Source of the DNA: Spirochaetota bacterium
Lineage (GTDB): Bacteria > Spirochaetota > Spirochaetia > Treponematales > Rectinemataceae
Assembly: GCA_022711355.1 (NCBI GenBank)
Contig: JAKLFE010000003.1
Span: 1 to 64,000 of the forward strand
Direction: 5' to 3'
Length of the DNA stretch: 64,000 bases
Under the pieces are notes generated by a model. That model did not search any database and was not told the origin of the DNA. It saw only the letters and a list, made by a program, of their open reading frames with translations. Of this stretch, positions 8,257 through 15,288 are shown in pieces. Position 1 is the stretch's first letter, and each line of letters begins with the position of its first letter. Both the position numbers and the translations under genes were made by a program.

Positions 8257-8658
8257 ATGGGCCCGGCCGGCCGCTCGGCGATCCTCTGCGTCGACGACGA
8301 GGCCATCATACTCCTGTCCATGAAGCAGGAGCTCAAGCGGCGCTTCGGCGGCCGCTTCATCGTCGAGACCGCCCTCGACGCCTCCGAGGCCCAGGCGGTC
8401 ATCGACGAGCTCGCGGCCCGAGAGGTCGATACCTCCCTCGTGATCTCCGACTGGTTCATGCCCGGCGTGCGCGGCGACCAGTTCCTCGTGGAGCTCCACG
8501 CCCGCAAGCCCTGGATCAAAGCCATCCTGGTGACCGGCCACGCGGACGAGGCCGCCGTGGAGCGGGCCCGCCGCGAGGCAGGCCTGGCCGCGGCCCTCCG
8601 CAAGCCCTGGCGCCCCGAGGAGCTCTTCTCGGCCGTCGAGACGGCCCTCGGGCTCTAG
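8257..8658 (+). CDS. Single-domain response regulator (receiver)
   Basis: 133 residues forming one receiver domain: ILCVDDEAIILLSM holds the acidic pair, VISDWFMPG the phospho-acceptor Asp (about residue 66), ILVTGHAD the conserved Thr and LRKPW the Lys. No output domain. The ATG follows the stop of the phosphoribosyltransferase gene without a gap, with GGAGGGG upstream inside that gene. The partner kinase is not visible next to it. Such stand-alone receivers relay phosphate or bind partner proteins such as those of the flagellar motor. Confidence 0.88.
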   Translation: MGPAGRSAILCVDDEAIILLSMKQELKRRFGGRFIVETALDASEAQAVIDELAAREVDTSLVISDWFMPGVRGDQFLVELHARKPWIKAILVTGHADEAAVERARREAGLAAALRKPWRPEELFSAVETALGL

Positions 8659-8679
8659 CCGAGGGCCCGGCCGCGCGGC

Positions 8680-9930
8680 TCAGCGCTGGGCGGCCCGCTT
8701 GCGCTGCTCGGCGATGCGGGCGGCGAGCTCCGCGCCCGGGTCGGCCGGCGGGACCCTCCGCCCCGTCGCCTCGACCAGCCAGGGGCCCAGGGCCTCGGCC
8801 TTGAGCTCGGGCCAGTCGCTCGGCAGGACCTTCGGGGCCGCCAAGCCCCCGGCCGGCGGCATGTGCCCGACGAGGGCCGAGTAGAACCGGGGGAAGTCCT
8901 TCTCGTTGACCGCCCTGATGGAGGAGAAGCCCCCGGCCACGCCGAAGCTCGCGTCGATGGCCCTGGTCTCCTGGGAGAGCTCCAGGAGGGCGCGTTGGCT
9001 GTCCTCGCGGAAGAACCAGGCGAGGAAGGCCCGAGCGGCCCGCTGGCCCCTGCCGGCGCGGGGCACCGCCGCGTAGACGATGTCCTCGGAGACGGGTACC
9101 GAGCCCCCGGAGGCCGCGAACCAGCGGTAGTCGAGGGAGGCGCGCTTCTCCTCGGGGATGGTGAAGAACTCGCTCGAGTCCACGCAGGCGAAGAGGGTCC
9201 GCCCCGAGGCGGCGTACTGGTAGGCGGGCGTGTAGAGGTACTTGAACTGGAACTCGTCCTCCTCCTCGGCGGGGCCGTTGGTCGAGGAGACCCAGGAGCT
9301 GGCCGCGGCTAGCCCGGCCGCGAGGCCGCCTTCGTCCCAGGCGAGGGGCTTGCCCTCCCTGAAGCCCGCGCCCTCCGCCGAGACCAGGAGGGCGAGGAAG
9401 CCCGGATCCCAGCGCGGGGAGAAGCCCATCCGCGAGTAGGCTCCCCCTTCCTTCCGGTTATAGGCCGCCGCCGCCGGGGCCATGTCGGCCATGCCGAGGA
9501 CGAAGTCGTCGCCGACCCGCGCCGCGCCTCGGGCGAAGACTATGGCGGGGAGGTTGAAGGAGACGGGGAGGAGGAGCTGGCGGCCCTCGATGTTGCCGAG
9601 CTCGAGGAGGGCGGGATAGAATGCCTCCTGCCCGAGGTCGAGCTTCCTGACCAGCCCGTCGAGCCCCCGGAAGCGCTCGCGCAGCTCCTGGCTCTTGAGG
9701 TAGCGGCCGACGGCGAGGGCCGGCGGGAGCTTGGCCTGCCTGATCGCCTCGGCGAGGCTCGGCTGCCAGCGCAGCACGACCAGGTGCCGCTCCTGCGAGG
9801 CGTTGAAGAGCTCGACCGCGAGGGCGAGCTCGGGCACGTCGGTCCACAGCTCGGCGGGGCCGGCCTCGGGGCCGGCGCAGGCCGAGGCCAGCGCCGCCGC
9901 CGCGAGGGCGGCGAGGGCGATGCGGCGCAT
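8680..9930 (-). CDS. Solute-binding-like lipoprotein
   Basis: 416 residues. N-terminal lipoprotein signal with lipobox LASAC (Cys about residue 18), so it is exported and lipid-anchored. The body resembles type 1 extracellular solute-binding proteins (ELALAVELFNASQ near the start, AFLAWFFREDSQRALLEL near residue 300 as in sugar-binding proteins). No transporter permease or ATPase is adjacent, so its partner, if any, is elsewhere. The ligand is unknown. It converges with the receiver gene and is divergent from the radical SAM gene. Confidence 0.65.
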   Translation of the reverse strand: MRRIALAALAAAALASACAGPEAGPAELWTDVPELALAVELFNASQERHLVVLRWQPSLAEAIRQAKLPPALAVGRYLKSQELRERFRGLDGLVRKLDLGQEAFYPALLELGNIEGRQLLLPVSFNLPAIVFARGAARVGDDFVLGMADMAPAAAAYNRKEGGAYSRMGFSPRWDPGFLALLVSAEGAGFREGKPLAWDEGGLAAGLAAASSWVSSTNGPAEEEDEFQFKYLYTPAYQYAASGRTLFACVDSSEFFTIPEEKRASLDYRWFAASGGSVPVSEDIVYAAVPRAGRGQRAARAFLAWFFREDSQRALLELSQETRAIDASFGVAGGFSSIRAVNEKDFPRFYSALVGHMPPAGGLAAPKVLPSDWPELKAEALGPWLVEATGRRVPPADPGAELAARIAEQRKRAAQR

Positions 9931-10016
9931 GGCCCACGATAATCCGCGCGGCCCGCCCGGGGCAAGTCCCGCCCGAGTGCCTCGAAGCTTGTTGGCGTCT
10001 AAAAGGGGGGCGATCC

Positions 10017-11012
10017 ACGGTCGAGTCGAGGTTCAACCGCCACTCCGCGAGGCTCGCCGAGCGCCACGGCGGCCGGGTCTGGCGGATCGGCCTCGACGGC
10101 GGCTTCCCCTGCCCGCGGCGCTCGGGCGGGAGGGGGGAGGGGGGCTGCGCCTACTGCTCGCCTCGGGCGGCCCTGGCCCCCTATCAGGGCGAGCCCCTCG
10201 CGGGGCTCGGGGAGCCGGGAGGCCCGGCCGCCCTCGCCTCCCTCGGGGAGCAGGTCCGTTCCGGGGTCGCCTTCCTCCGCCGACGCTACGGGGCCGAGCG
10301 ATTCTTCCTCTACTTCCAGGCCTACACCTCGACCGACGCCCCTGAGGCGGCGATCCGCCGGAGCGTCGACGCGGCGGCCGAGGCCCTCGAGGCGGCGGCG
10401 CCCGGCTCGCTCCGGGGCCTCGTCGTCTCGACCCGGCCCGACCGCTTCGACGCTTCGAAGGCCGGCGCCCTGGCCTCCTACGCCCGCTCCGGCCTCGAGA
10501 CCTGGGTCGAGCTCGGCCTGCAGAGCGCCGTCGAGGCTACCTTGGCCCGCGTTAGGCGCGGCCACGGGGTCGCGGAGTTCCTCGCCGCCCGCCGCGCCGC
10601 CGCCGACGCGGGGCTCCGAGCCGCGGCCCACCTCATCCTCGGCCTGCCGGGGGAGGGCCGGGCCGAGATCCTCCGGGGCGCCGAGCTCCTCGCCGGGCTC
10701 GGCCTCGAGGGCGTCAAGTTCCACGACCTCCAGCTCCCCCGCGGCTCGGGCCTCGCGGCCGAGTACCCGGCCGGCGAGCTGACCCTGATCCATCCCGCGC
10801 GCCTGCCCGGCCTCCTCGCCGACTGCCTCGAGCTCCTGCCGCCCGGCTGCGAGGTGATGCGGCTCTGCTCGGACCTCGGCGCGTCCGAGCGCCTCGCCCC
10901 GCGGCGGCCGGCTGGCAAGGAGCGGCTCTACCGCGCCGTGGAGGCCGAGCTCGCGGCCAGGGGGACGAGGCAGGGCTCCCGTTTTCGGCCGAAAGGCCCG
11001 TTCCGGATATAG
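10017..11012 (+). CDS. TIGR01212/YhcC family radical SAM protein (start codon uncertain)
   Basis: About 330 residues. The family-specific cysteine cluster is present: FPCPRRSGG, then 12 residues on GGCAYC, equal to the family spacing CxxxxxxxxxxxxCxxC that binds the 4Fe-4S cluster and S-adenosylmethionine. RFFLYFQAYTSTDAP, VVSTRPDR, WVELGLQSAVEATL and HLILGLPGEGR also match. Substrate unknown in the family. Homology begins near base 10020 but this frame has no ATG, GTG or TTG before 10542. I give 10017 (ACG, 6 nt after GGGGGG) as a nominal left end. Either the start is non-standard or the G6 run at 10005-10010 carries an indel. Confidence 0.75.
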   Translation, partial: TVESRFNRHSARLAERHGGRVWRIGLDGGFPCPRRSGGRGEGGCAYCSPRAALAPYQGEPLAGLGEPGGPAALASLGEQVRSGVAFLRRRYGAERFFLYFQAYTSTDAPEAAIRRSVDAAAEALEAAAPGSLRGLVVSTRPDRFDASKAGALASYARSGLETWVELGLQSAVEATLARVRRGHGVAEFLAARRAAADAGLRAAAHLILGLPGEGRAEILRGAELLAGLGLEGVKFHDLQLPRGSGLAAEYPAGELTLIHPARLPGLLADCLELLPPGCEVMRLCSDLGASERLAPRRPAGKERLYRAVEAELAARGTRQGSRFRPKGPFRI

Positions 11013-11047
11013 CTTGAGCCGCGGGGATGGGGTATACTGCGCGCGGT

Positions 11048-11536
11048 ATGCAGATCAAGAACCCCGAGATATTCTCGCTCATCGAGTCGATCGCCGAGCA
11101 CTACCGCACGAATATCTCGAACCGCTTCACGCGCCGGGCCCTCTCGTCCATGACCCTCGACCCCGCTACCTGGAACCTCATCGAGGAGCTCACGGAGAAG
11201 GGCGAGAACTACCGCTACCAGGGCTACCACCCGGACGAGCTCTATACGCAGGTCCTGGCCATGGCCCGCTTCATCTACCAGTCCCGGCGCCAGATCCAGC
11301 CCAACCTCCGCTTCCTGACCGGCTCCGCCGGGAGCGCCGGCCTCTCCTCCTCCGACCGGGTCTTCCGCGATATGGCGGTCAACAACTTCGGGCCCAACCT
11401 CAAGATCCTCGCCGACAAGGTGAACGAGCTCTACGTCAAGGTCGTCGCCATCGACAAGGACACTGCCGGCGCCCGTCCGCCCGTCTACTCCCAGATCTCC
11501 GAGCTCAAGGAGCTCGGGCGCTACCTCGTGGAGTGA
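11048..11536 (+). CDS. Conserved-looking protein of unknown function (162 aa)
   Basis: Not recognised. 162 residues, helix-rich and soluble, with an N-terminal NPEIFSLIESIAEHYRTNIS segment and a C-terminal ISELKELGRYLVE. No signal peptide or known motif. The ATG at 11048 is preferred over an upstream in-frame GTG because TATACT (11033-11038) ends 9 nt before it, giving an almost leaderless mRNA. It lies between the radical SAM gene and the tRNA cluster. Confidence 0.65.
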   Translation: MQIKNPEIFSLIESIAEHYRTNISNRFTRRALSSMTLDPATWNLIEELTEKGENYRYQGYHPDELYTQVLAMARFIYQSRRQIQPNLRFLTGSAGSAGLSSSDRVFRDMAVNNFGPNLKILADKVNELYVKVVAIDKDTAGARPPVYSQISELKELGRYLVE

Positions 11537-11552
11537 GGAAGCCTCATCGTCC

Positions 11553-11582
11553 TTGACAAGGGCCTCGCTTTTCCCCTATGTT
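11553..11582 (+). promoter_or_regulatory. Promoter of the tRNA cluster
   Basis: TTGACA (11553-11558), 18-bp spacer, TATGTT (11577-11582), ending 17 bp before the first tRNA. A full consensus -35 box fits a stable RNA promoter. Confidence 0.7.
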
Positions 11583-11599
11583 TGGATACCGCGATCTTT

Positions 11600-11684
11600 G
11601 GAGCGGTGTCCGAGGGGCTTAAGGAGGCGGTCTTGAAAACCGCTGTGCCGCAAGGCACCGAGGGTTCGAATCCCTCCTGCTCCG
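11600..11684 (+). tRNA. tRNA-Ser (UGA)
   Basis: 85-nt class II tRNA. The acceptor GGAGCGG pairs with CTGCTCC, the anticodon loop is CTTGAAA between GCGGT and ACCGC (anticodon TGA), the long variable arm is present and the T arm is GAGGGTTCGAATCCCTC. Discriminator G; CCA is not encoded. Confidence 0.95.
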
Positions 11685-11697
11685 CGACGGAGTCATT

Positions 11698-11785
11698 GGA
11701 GAGGTGCGAGAGCGGCCGAATCGGGCTCCCTGCTAAGGAGTTATACCCCTAAAGGGTATCGGGGGTTCGAATCCCCCCCTCTCCG
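11698..11785 (+). tRNA. tRNA-Ser (GCU)
   Basis: 88-nt class II tRNA: acceptor GGAGAGG / CCTCTCC, anticodon loop CTGCTAA (GCT) closed by CTCC/GGAG, variable arm TACCCCTAAAGGGTA, T arm GGGGGTTCGAATCCCCC. CCA is not encoded. Its 3' end is repeated at 11928-11946. Confidence 0.95.
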
Positions 11786-11946
11786 GTAGATGTAAAAGAT
11801 AGGTGGTGACGCGGGGGATTCGAACCGGAGCCCTCGCCGAGCGAAGCGAGGGAAAGGCGGCAGGGATGCCGCCGACAGAGGGCGAAGGCGGGTCCGAGGA
11901 AGCTTCCACGATGGAAGCGACGAGGACCGAATCCCCCCCCTCTCCG
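11786..11946. repeat. Structured insert ending in a copy of the tRNA-Ser(GCU) 3' end
   Basis: The last 18 nt of the preceding tRNA (11768-11785) recur at 11928-11946 with one extra C in the C run. Between them, a 10-bp stem GGGGGATTCG (11813-11822) / CGAATCCCCC (11928-11937) encloses three perfect hairpins: 11831-11852, 11856-11873 and 11902-11918. It may be the scar of a small element integrated at the tRNA 3' end, a decayed tRNA duplicate or a structured spacer RNA. No gene is seen. Confidence 0.55.
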
Positions 11947-11992
11947 TCATGTATCAGGATGTCTTCGGGCGGCTCGGGCCGCGCGGGGTCTC

Positions 11993-12066
11993 GAGGCTAT
12001 AGCTCAGCTGGATAGAGCATCAGATTGCGGATCTGAAGGTCGGTGGTTCGAATCCACTTAGCCTCA
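11993..12066 (+). tRNA. tRNA-Arg (GCG)
   Basis: 74-nt class I tRNA: acceptor GAGGCTA / TAGCCTC, D arm GCTC...GAGC, anticodon stem TCAGA / TCTGA with loop TTGCGGA, so the anticodon reads GCG (codon CGC, also CGU). T arm GGTGG TTCGAAT CCACT. Discriminator A; no encoded CCA. Bacteria normally carry ACG here. Confidence 0.9.
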
Positions 12067-12074
12067 TCGCTTTT

Positions 12075-12162
12075 GGAGAGATGCGAGAGCGGTTGAATCG
12101 GGCGGTCTCGAAAACCGTTGAGCCCCTCTGGGGTTCCGAGGGTTCGAATCCCTCTCTCTCCG
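12075..12162 (+). tRNA. tRNA-Ser (CGA)
   Basis: 88-nt class II tRNA: acceptor GGAGAGA / TCTCTCC, anticodon loop CTCGAAA (CGA), variable arm with GAGCCCCTCTGGGGTTC, T arm GAGGGTTCGAATCCCTC. No encoded CCA. Confidence 0.95.
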
Positions 12163-12194
12163 GTTCCCGCTAGGTAAAAAGCGTCGTTTTCCAT

Positions 12195-12281
12195 GGAGAG
12201 ATGACCGAGCGGCCGAAGGTGCACGATTGGAAGTCGTGTGTACTCGTAAGGGTACCGAGGGTTCAAATCCCTCTCTCTCCG
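12195..12281 (+). tRNA. tRNA-Ser (GGA)
   Basis: 87-nt class II tRNA: acceptor GGAGAGA / TCTCTCC, anticodon loop TTGGAAG (GGA) closed by CACGA/TCGTG, variable arm TGTACTCGTAAGGGTAC, T arm GAGGGTTCAAATCCCTC. With the other three, the cluster covers all serine codons. Confidence 0.95.
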
Positions 12282-12293
12282 CATAGGGGATTT

Positions 12294-12410
12294 CGAGCGC
12301 CCGAAGCCAGGCACTGCGCACGTGGCCGCCGCCCAAACCCGCCAGGTCCGGAAGGAAGCAACGGTAAGCGGTAGGCGCGGTGATGCAGAGCGCCTGGCTT
12401 CGGGCGCTCG
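12294..12410 (+). ncRNA. ffs: Signal recognition particle RNA (4.5S RNA)
   Basis: A 117-nt RNA closed by a 19-bp terminal stem (CGAGCGCCCGAAGCCAGGC with its complement at 12392-12410). The universally conserved Ffh-binding region CCAGGTCCGGAAGGAAGCAA lies at 12343-12362, followed by the GGTAAGC side of the asymmetric loop. It targets nascent membrane proteins together with Ffh. No Alu domain, so this is the short bacterial form. It directly precedes dnaX, as in Bacillus. Confidence 0.95.
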
Positions 12411-12423
12411 AGGCCCCAACTCC

Positions 12424-12452
12424 TTTACCCCCCGCCCGCCTTGTGCTATTTT
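12424..12452 (+). promoter_or_regulatory. Candidate leaderless promoter of dnaX
   Basis: TTTACC (12424-12429), 17-bp spacer ending TGTGC, TATTTT (12447-12452): an extended -10 (TGC before TATTTT). ATG follows after 6 nt. dnaX could also be read from upstream. Confidence 0.45.
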
Positions 12453-12458
12453 CCTCCC

Positions 12459-14315
12459 ATGCCCTACGAGATCACCGCGACGCGCAAGCGGCCCCAGAGC
12501 TTCGAGGAGTTCAAGGGACAGGAGTTCGTCTCCGCGACCCTCTCCTCCTCGCTCACGAGCGGGCGCATCGCCCACGCCTACCTCTTCTCCGGCCCCCGCG
12601 GCTGCGGAAAGACGAGCGCGGCGCGGATCCTCGCCAAGTCCCTGAACTGCGAGAAGGGGCCCACGGCCAAGCCCTGCGGGACCTGCCGCTCCTGCGTCGA
12701 GATCGCCCGGGGCGCCAGCCTCGACGTGATCGAGATCGACGGCGCCTCCAACACCTCGGTCGACAACGTCCGGCAGATCAAGGACGAGGTCCTCTTCCCC
12801 CCGAACGGCGGCAAGTACAAGGTCTACATCATCGACGAGGTCCACATGCTCTCGACCTCGGCCTTCAACGCCCTGCTGAAGACCATCGAGGAGCCGCCGC
12901 CCTACATCGTCTTCATCTTCGCCACGACCGAGCTGCACAAGGTCCCGGCGACCATCAAGAGCCGCTGCCAGCAGTTCGCCTTCCGCCTCTTCCACGTCGA
13001 CCTCATCAAGTCCCTCCTCGCCCAGGCCGCCTCCGAGGTCGGGGTCGAGGTCGAGGAGGAGGCCCTGCTCTGGATGGCCAAGGAGGCGGGCGGCTCCCTC
13101 AGGGACGCCTACACCCTTTTCGACCAGGTCGTCGCCTTCTCGGAGGGGCGGGTCACGGCCGCCCTCATCCGCGACAAGCTCGGCCTGGTCGGCCTCGACG
13201 CGATGAACGGCCTGTTCCGCTCCTGCGCCGCGGGCGAATCGACGGCCGCCCTCGAGGCCCTCGACGGGATCCTCGACCGCGGCGTCTCGGCGGAGCAGTT
13301 CGTCGTCGACGCGGCCGAGTACTGCCGAGCCCTCCTCCTCCTCTCCCAAGGCATCGACAAGCCCGCCCTCCTCGGCTCCCCGCCCGGGGCTTTCGATCCC
13401 GAGGTCAGGAAGGCCCTCGGCCGGGAGCAGCTCGAGCGGGCCCTCGCGGGCCTCCTCGACCTCTACCGCGACCTCCGCTTCACGGTGGACCCGCGCTTCG
13501 AGCTCGAGCTCGGCGTCTCGCGGCTGTGCAGGCTCAAGGACTACGTGCCGCCCTCCGAGCTCGCCCGCGTGGTGGCCTCGCTCCGCCGGAAGCTCGCCGG
13601 CGGGGCCCCGGCCGCGGGTCCCGGCCAGGCCGCCGCAGAGGGCCCGGATCGACCGAGGCCGGCGAGGGACGAGGAAAAAAAAAAGCCTGAGCCCCCGGGG
13701 GAGCCCGAGCCGCCCAGGGAGCTCAAGCTCCCCCCCCAGCTGAGCGCCGCCTTCGGGAGCCTGGCCGCGGCGGCCTCCGAAGCCGCCCTCGAGGAGGCCT
13801 TCCCGGAGGCCGAAGGCCCCGAGGCCTCCCCTCCCGCCGCGCGGGCGGCGGCCCGGCCCTCGGCGCCGGCCCGCTCCCCCCTCGCCGAGGACCCGGGAGC
13901 CGAGGAGGAGCCCTGGTCTCCTCCCCTTCCCGCCGCCCCTGCCCCGGCCGGGCCTCCCTCCGAGTCCGAGGCCCTGCGCGCCGCCGTGATCGAGGCGATC
14001 GGCCGCTCGAGCCCCCTTTTGAAGACGGGGCTCTCCTCCTCCCTGCCCTGGCGCCTCGAGGAGGGGCGGCTCATCGTGCCCTTCCGCTCGGGCATGGACG
14101 AGAGCGTCGTGAAGGGGAGCGTCGCCGACATCGCCGCCAAGGCCTCGCAGCTCGCCGGCCGCCAGCTCAAGGTCGAGCTCCGCGTCGAGCGCCCGGAGCG
14201 CCAGGCCCGGCCGCGGCCCTCGGCCGAGGGCGAGGCCCCCGCCGAGGCGGCCCCCGACCCGGCGGCCGTCGTCGAGCGCGTATTCAGGGGCTCGCGCCTG
14301 AGCCCCCAGCCCTAA
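12459..14315 (+). CDS. dnaX: DNA polymerase III subunits tau and gamma
   Basis: 618 residues (tau). The N-terminal AAA+ clamp-loader ATPase has Walker A GPRGCGKTSAARIL (about 46-59), the zinc-binding Cys set (CEKG...CGTCRSC), the DEVH Walker B (YIIDEVHMLS) and sensor SRCQQF. Residues 380-500 are a long acidic Pro/Ala linker, followed by a C-terminal domain that should bind polymerase and helicase as in tau. An A10 run with A AAA AAG in frame at 13679-13685 predicts a -1 shift to a TGA at 13688, giving a 410-residue gamma. First of the operon dnaX-ybaB-recR, 48 bp after the 4.5S RNA gene. Confidence 0.95.
   Translation: MPYEITATRKRPQSFEEFKGQEFVSATLSSSLTSGRIAHAYLFSGPRGCGKTSAARILAKSLNCEKGPTAKPCGTCRSCVEIARGASLDVIEIDGASNTSVDNVRQIKDEVLFPPNGGKYKVYIIDEVHMLSTSAFNALLKTIEEPPPYIVFIFATTELHKVPATIKSRCQQFAFRLFHVDLIKSLLAQAASEVGVEVEEEALLWMAKEAGGSLRDAYTLFDQVVAFSEGRVTAALIRDKLGLVGLDAMNGLFRSCAAGESTAALEALDGILDRGVSAEQFVVDAAEYCRALLLLSQGIDKPALLGSPPGAFDPEVRKALGREQLERALAGLLDLYRDLRFTVDPRFELELGVSRLCRLKDYVPPSELARVVASLRRKLAGGAPAAGPGQAAAEGPDRPRPARDEEKKKPEPPGEPEPPRELKLPPQLSAAFGSLAAAASEAALEEAFPEAEGPEASPPAARAAARPSAPARSPLAEDPGAEEEPWSPPLPAAPAPAGPPSESEALRAAVIEAIGRSSPLLKTGLSSSLPWRLEEGRLIVPFRSGMDESVVKGSVADIAAKASQLAGRQLKVELRVERPERQARPRPSAEGEAPAEAAPDPAAVVERVFRGSRLSPQP
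13675..13690 (+). promoter_or_regulatory. Predicted programmed -1 frameshift site in dnaX
   Basis: Ten A residues (13675-13684) followed by G give the zero-frame slippery heptamer A AAA AAG used by E. coli dnaX. Purine-rich GAGGGACGAGG lies just upstream (possible internal Shine-Dalgarno). A stable hairpin GGGAGC/GCTCCC lies about 40 nt downstream. Shifting by -1 adds one Ala and reaches TGA at 13688-13690. Confidence 0.6.
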
Positions 14316-14325
14316 GGAGAGCGCA

Positions 14326-14655
14326 GTGAACTTCGCCGATATCATGGAGATGCTCCGCAATCCCCAGGCCCTCCAGGCCCGGGTCGAGGAGCTGCGGGCC
14401 AGGACCGCGCGCGTGCAGGCGACCGGGAGCTCCGGCGGCGGCATGGTCAAGGTGACGCTGAACGGGGCCATGGACATGCTCGGCTGCGAGATCGCCCCCG
14501 AGGCCGTCGATCCCCGCGAGGCCGTCCTCCTCCAGGACCTCGTGCGGGCCGCCTACAACGACGCCGCGGCCAAGGTGAAGGAAGCCCTGCAGGCGGAGCT
14601 CGCCGAGGGCGCGGGCGGCCTGCCCTTCCCCCCCGGCTTCCCGGGGAGCGCCTAG
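14326..14655 (+). CDS. ybaB: YbaB/EbfC nucleoid-associated protein
   Basis: 109 residues, the usual family length. Starts MNFADIMEMLRNPQALQARV with GTG at 14326 and a strong site AAGGAGA. The body VKVTLNGAMDMLGCEIAPEAVD matches the central beta sheet of YbaB/EbfC, a dimeric DNA-binding protein first studied in Borrelia as EbfC. It sits between dnaX and recR, the near-universal bacterial arrangement, 10 bp after dnaX and directly before recR. Confidence 0.95.
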   Translation: MNFADIMEMLRNPQALQARVEELRARTARVQATGSSGGGMVKVTLNGAMDMLGCEIAPEAVDPREAVLLQDLVRAAYNDAAAKVKEALQAELAEGAGGLPFPPGFPGSA

Positions 14656-15243
14656 GTGCGGGCCCTCGAGGAGCTCGTCGGCCTGCTGACGCGGCTGCCC
14701 GGCATCGGGCGCAAGAGCGCGCTCCGGGTGGCCTACCACATCCTCAAGTCCGACGAGGCCTTCGCCGCGGCCCTCGCGGAGCGGATCCGCGCCCTCAAGT
14801 CCCAGATCGTCTTCTGCTCGGTCTGCGGGGCCTACACCGAGGCCGATCCCTGCCCCGTCTGCTCCTCGCCGAGCCGCGACCGGAGCCTCGTCTGCGCCGT
14901 CGAGCAGCCCCAGGACATCGTGACCATCGAGGCCTCGCGCGAGTACCGCGGCCTCTACCACGTGCTCGGAGGCCTGATCTCCCCCCTCGACGGGGTCGGG
15001 CCCGAGCAGCTGCGCCTCCAGGGACTCATGGCCCGCCTGCGCTCGGGCGAGGTGCGGGAGGTGGTGGTCGCCACCAACCCCACGGTCGAGGGCGACACGA
15101 CGGCCCTCTACCTCAAGCGCCTCATCGAGCCCTCCGGCGTCGCGGTGACCCGCCTAGCGACGGGCATCCCCGTGGGCGGCGATCTCGAGTACGCGGATCG
15201 CCTAACACTCGCCCGCTCCTTCCGCGGCCGGACGAAGCTGTAG
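14656..15243 (+). CDS. recR: Recombination mediator RecR
   Basis: 195 residues. Helix-hairpin-helix LLTRLPGIGRKSALRVAYHIL (about 9-29), the four-Cys zinc motif CSVCGAYTEADPCPVC (about 55-70) and a Toprim domain with VEQPQDIVTIE and VVVATNPTVEGDTTALYL. With RecO and RecF it loads RecA at gaps. The GTG start directly follows the ybaB stop, so translation is coupled. The end GRTKL is normal. Confidence 0.96.
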   Translation: MRALEELVGLLTRLPGIGRKSALRVAYHILKSDEAFAAALAERIRALKSQIVFCSVCGAYTEADPCPVCSSPSRDRSLVCAVEQPQDIVTIEASREYRGLYHVLGGLISPLDGVGPEQLRLQGLMARLRSGEVREVVVATNPTVEGDTTALYLKRLIEPSGVAVTRLATGIPVGGDLEYADRLTLARSFRGRTKL

Positions 15244-15288
15244 ATCGGAGCTGGCTTCAGGTCGCGGGACTCGCTCATTGCAAGCGGA

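Noticed and set aside
11741-11950. Small minus-strand protein ending RGGDSNPRYPLGV
   Set aside because: This peptide is the well-known false translation of serine tRNA genes.
12380-13690. Separate 436-codon gene overlapping dnaX
   Set aside because: It is the shifted frame of dnaX; only its last codons matter, as the end point of the predicted -1 frameshift.
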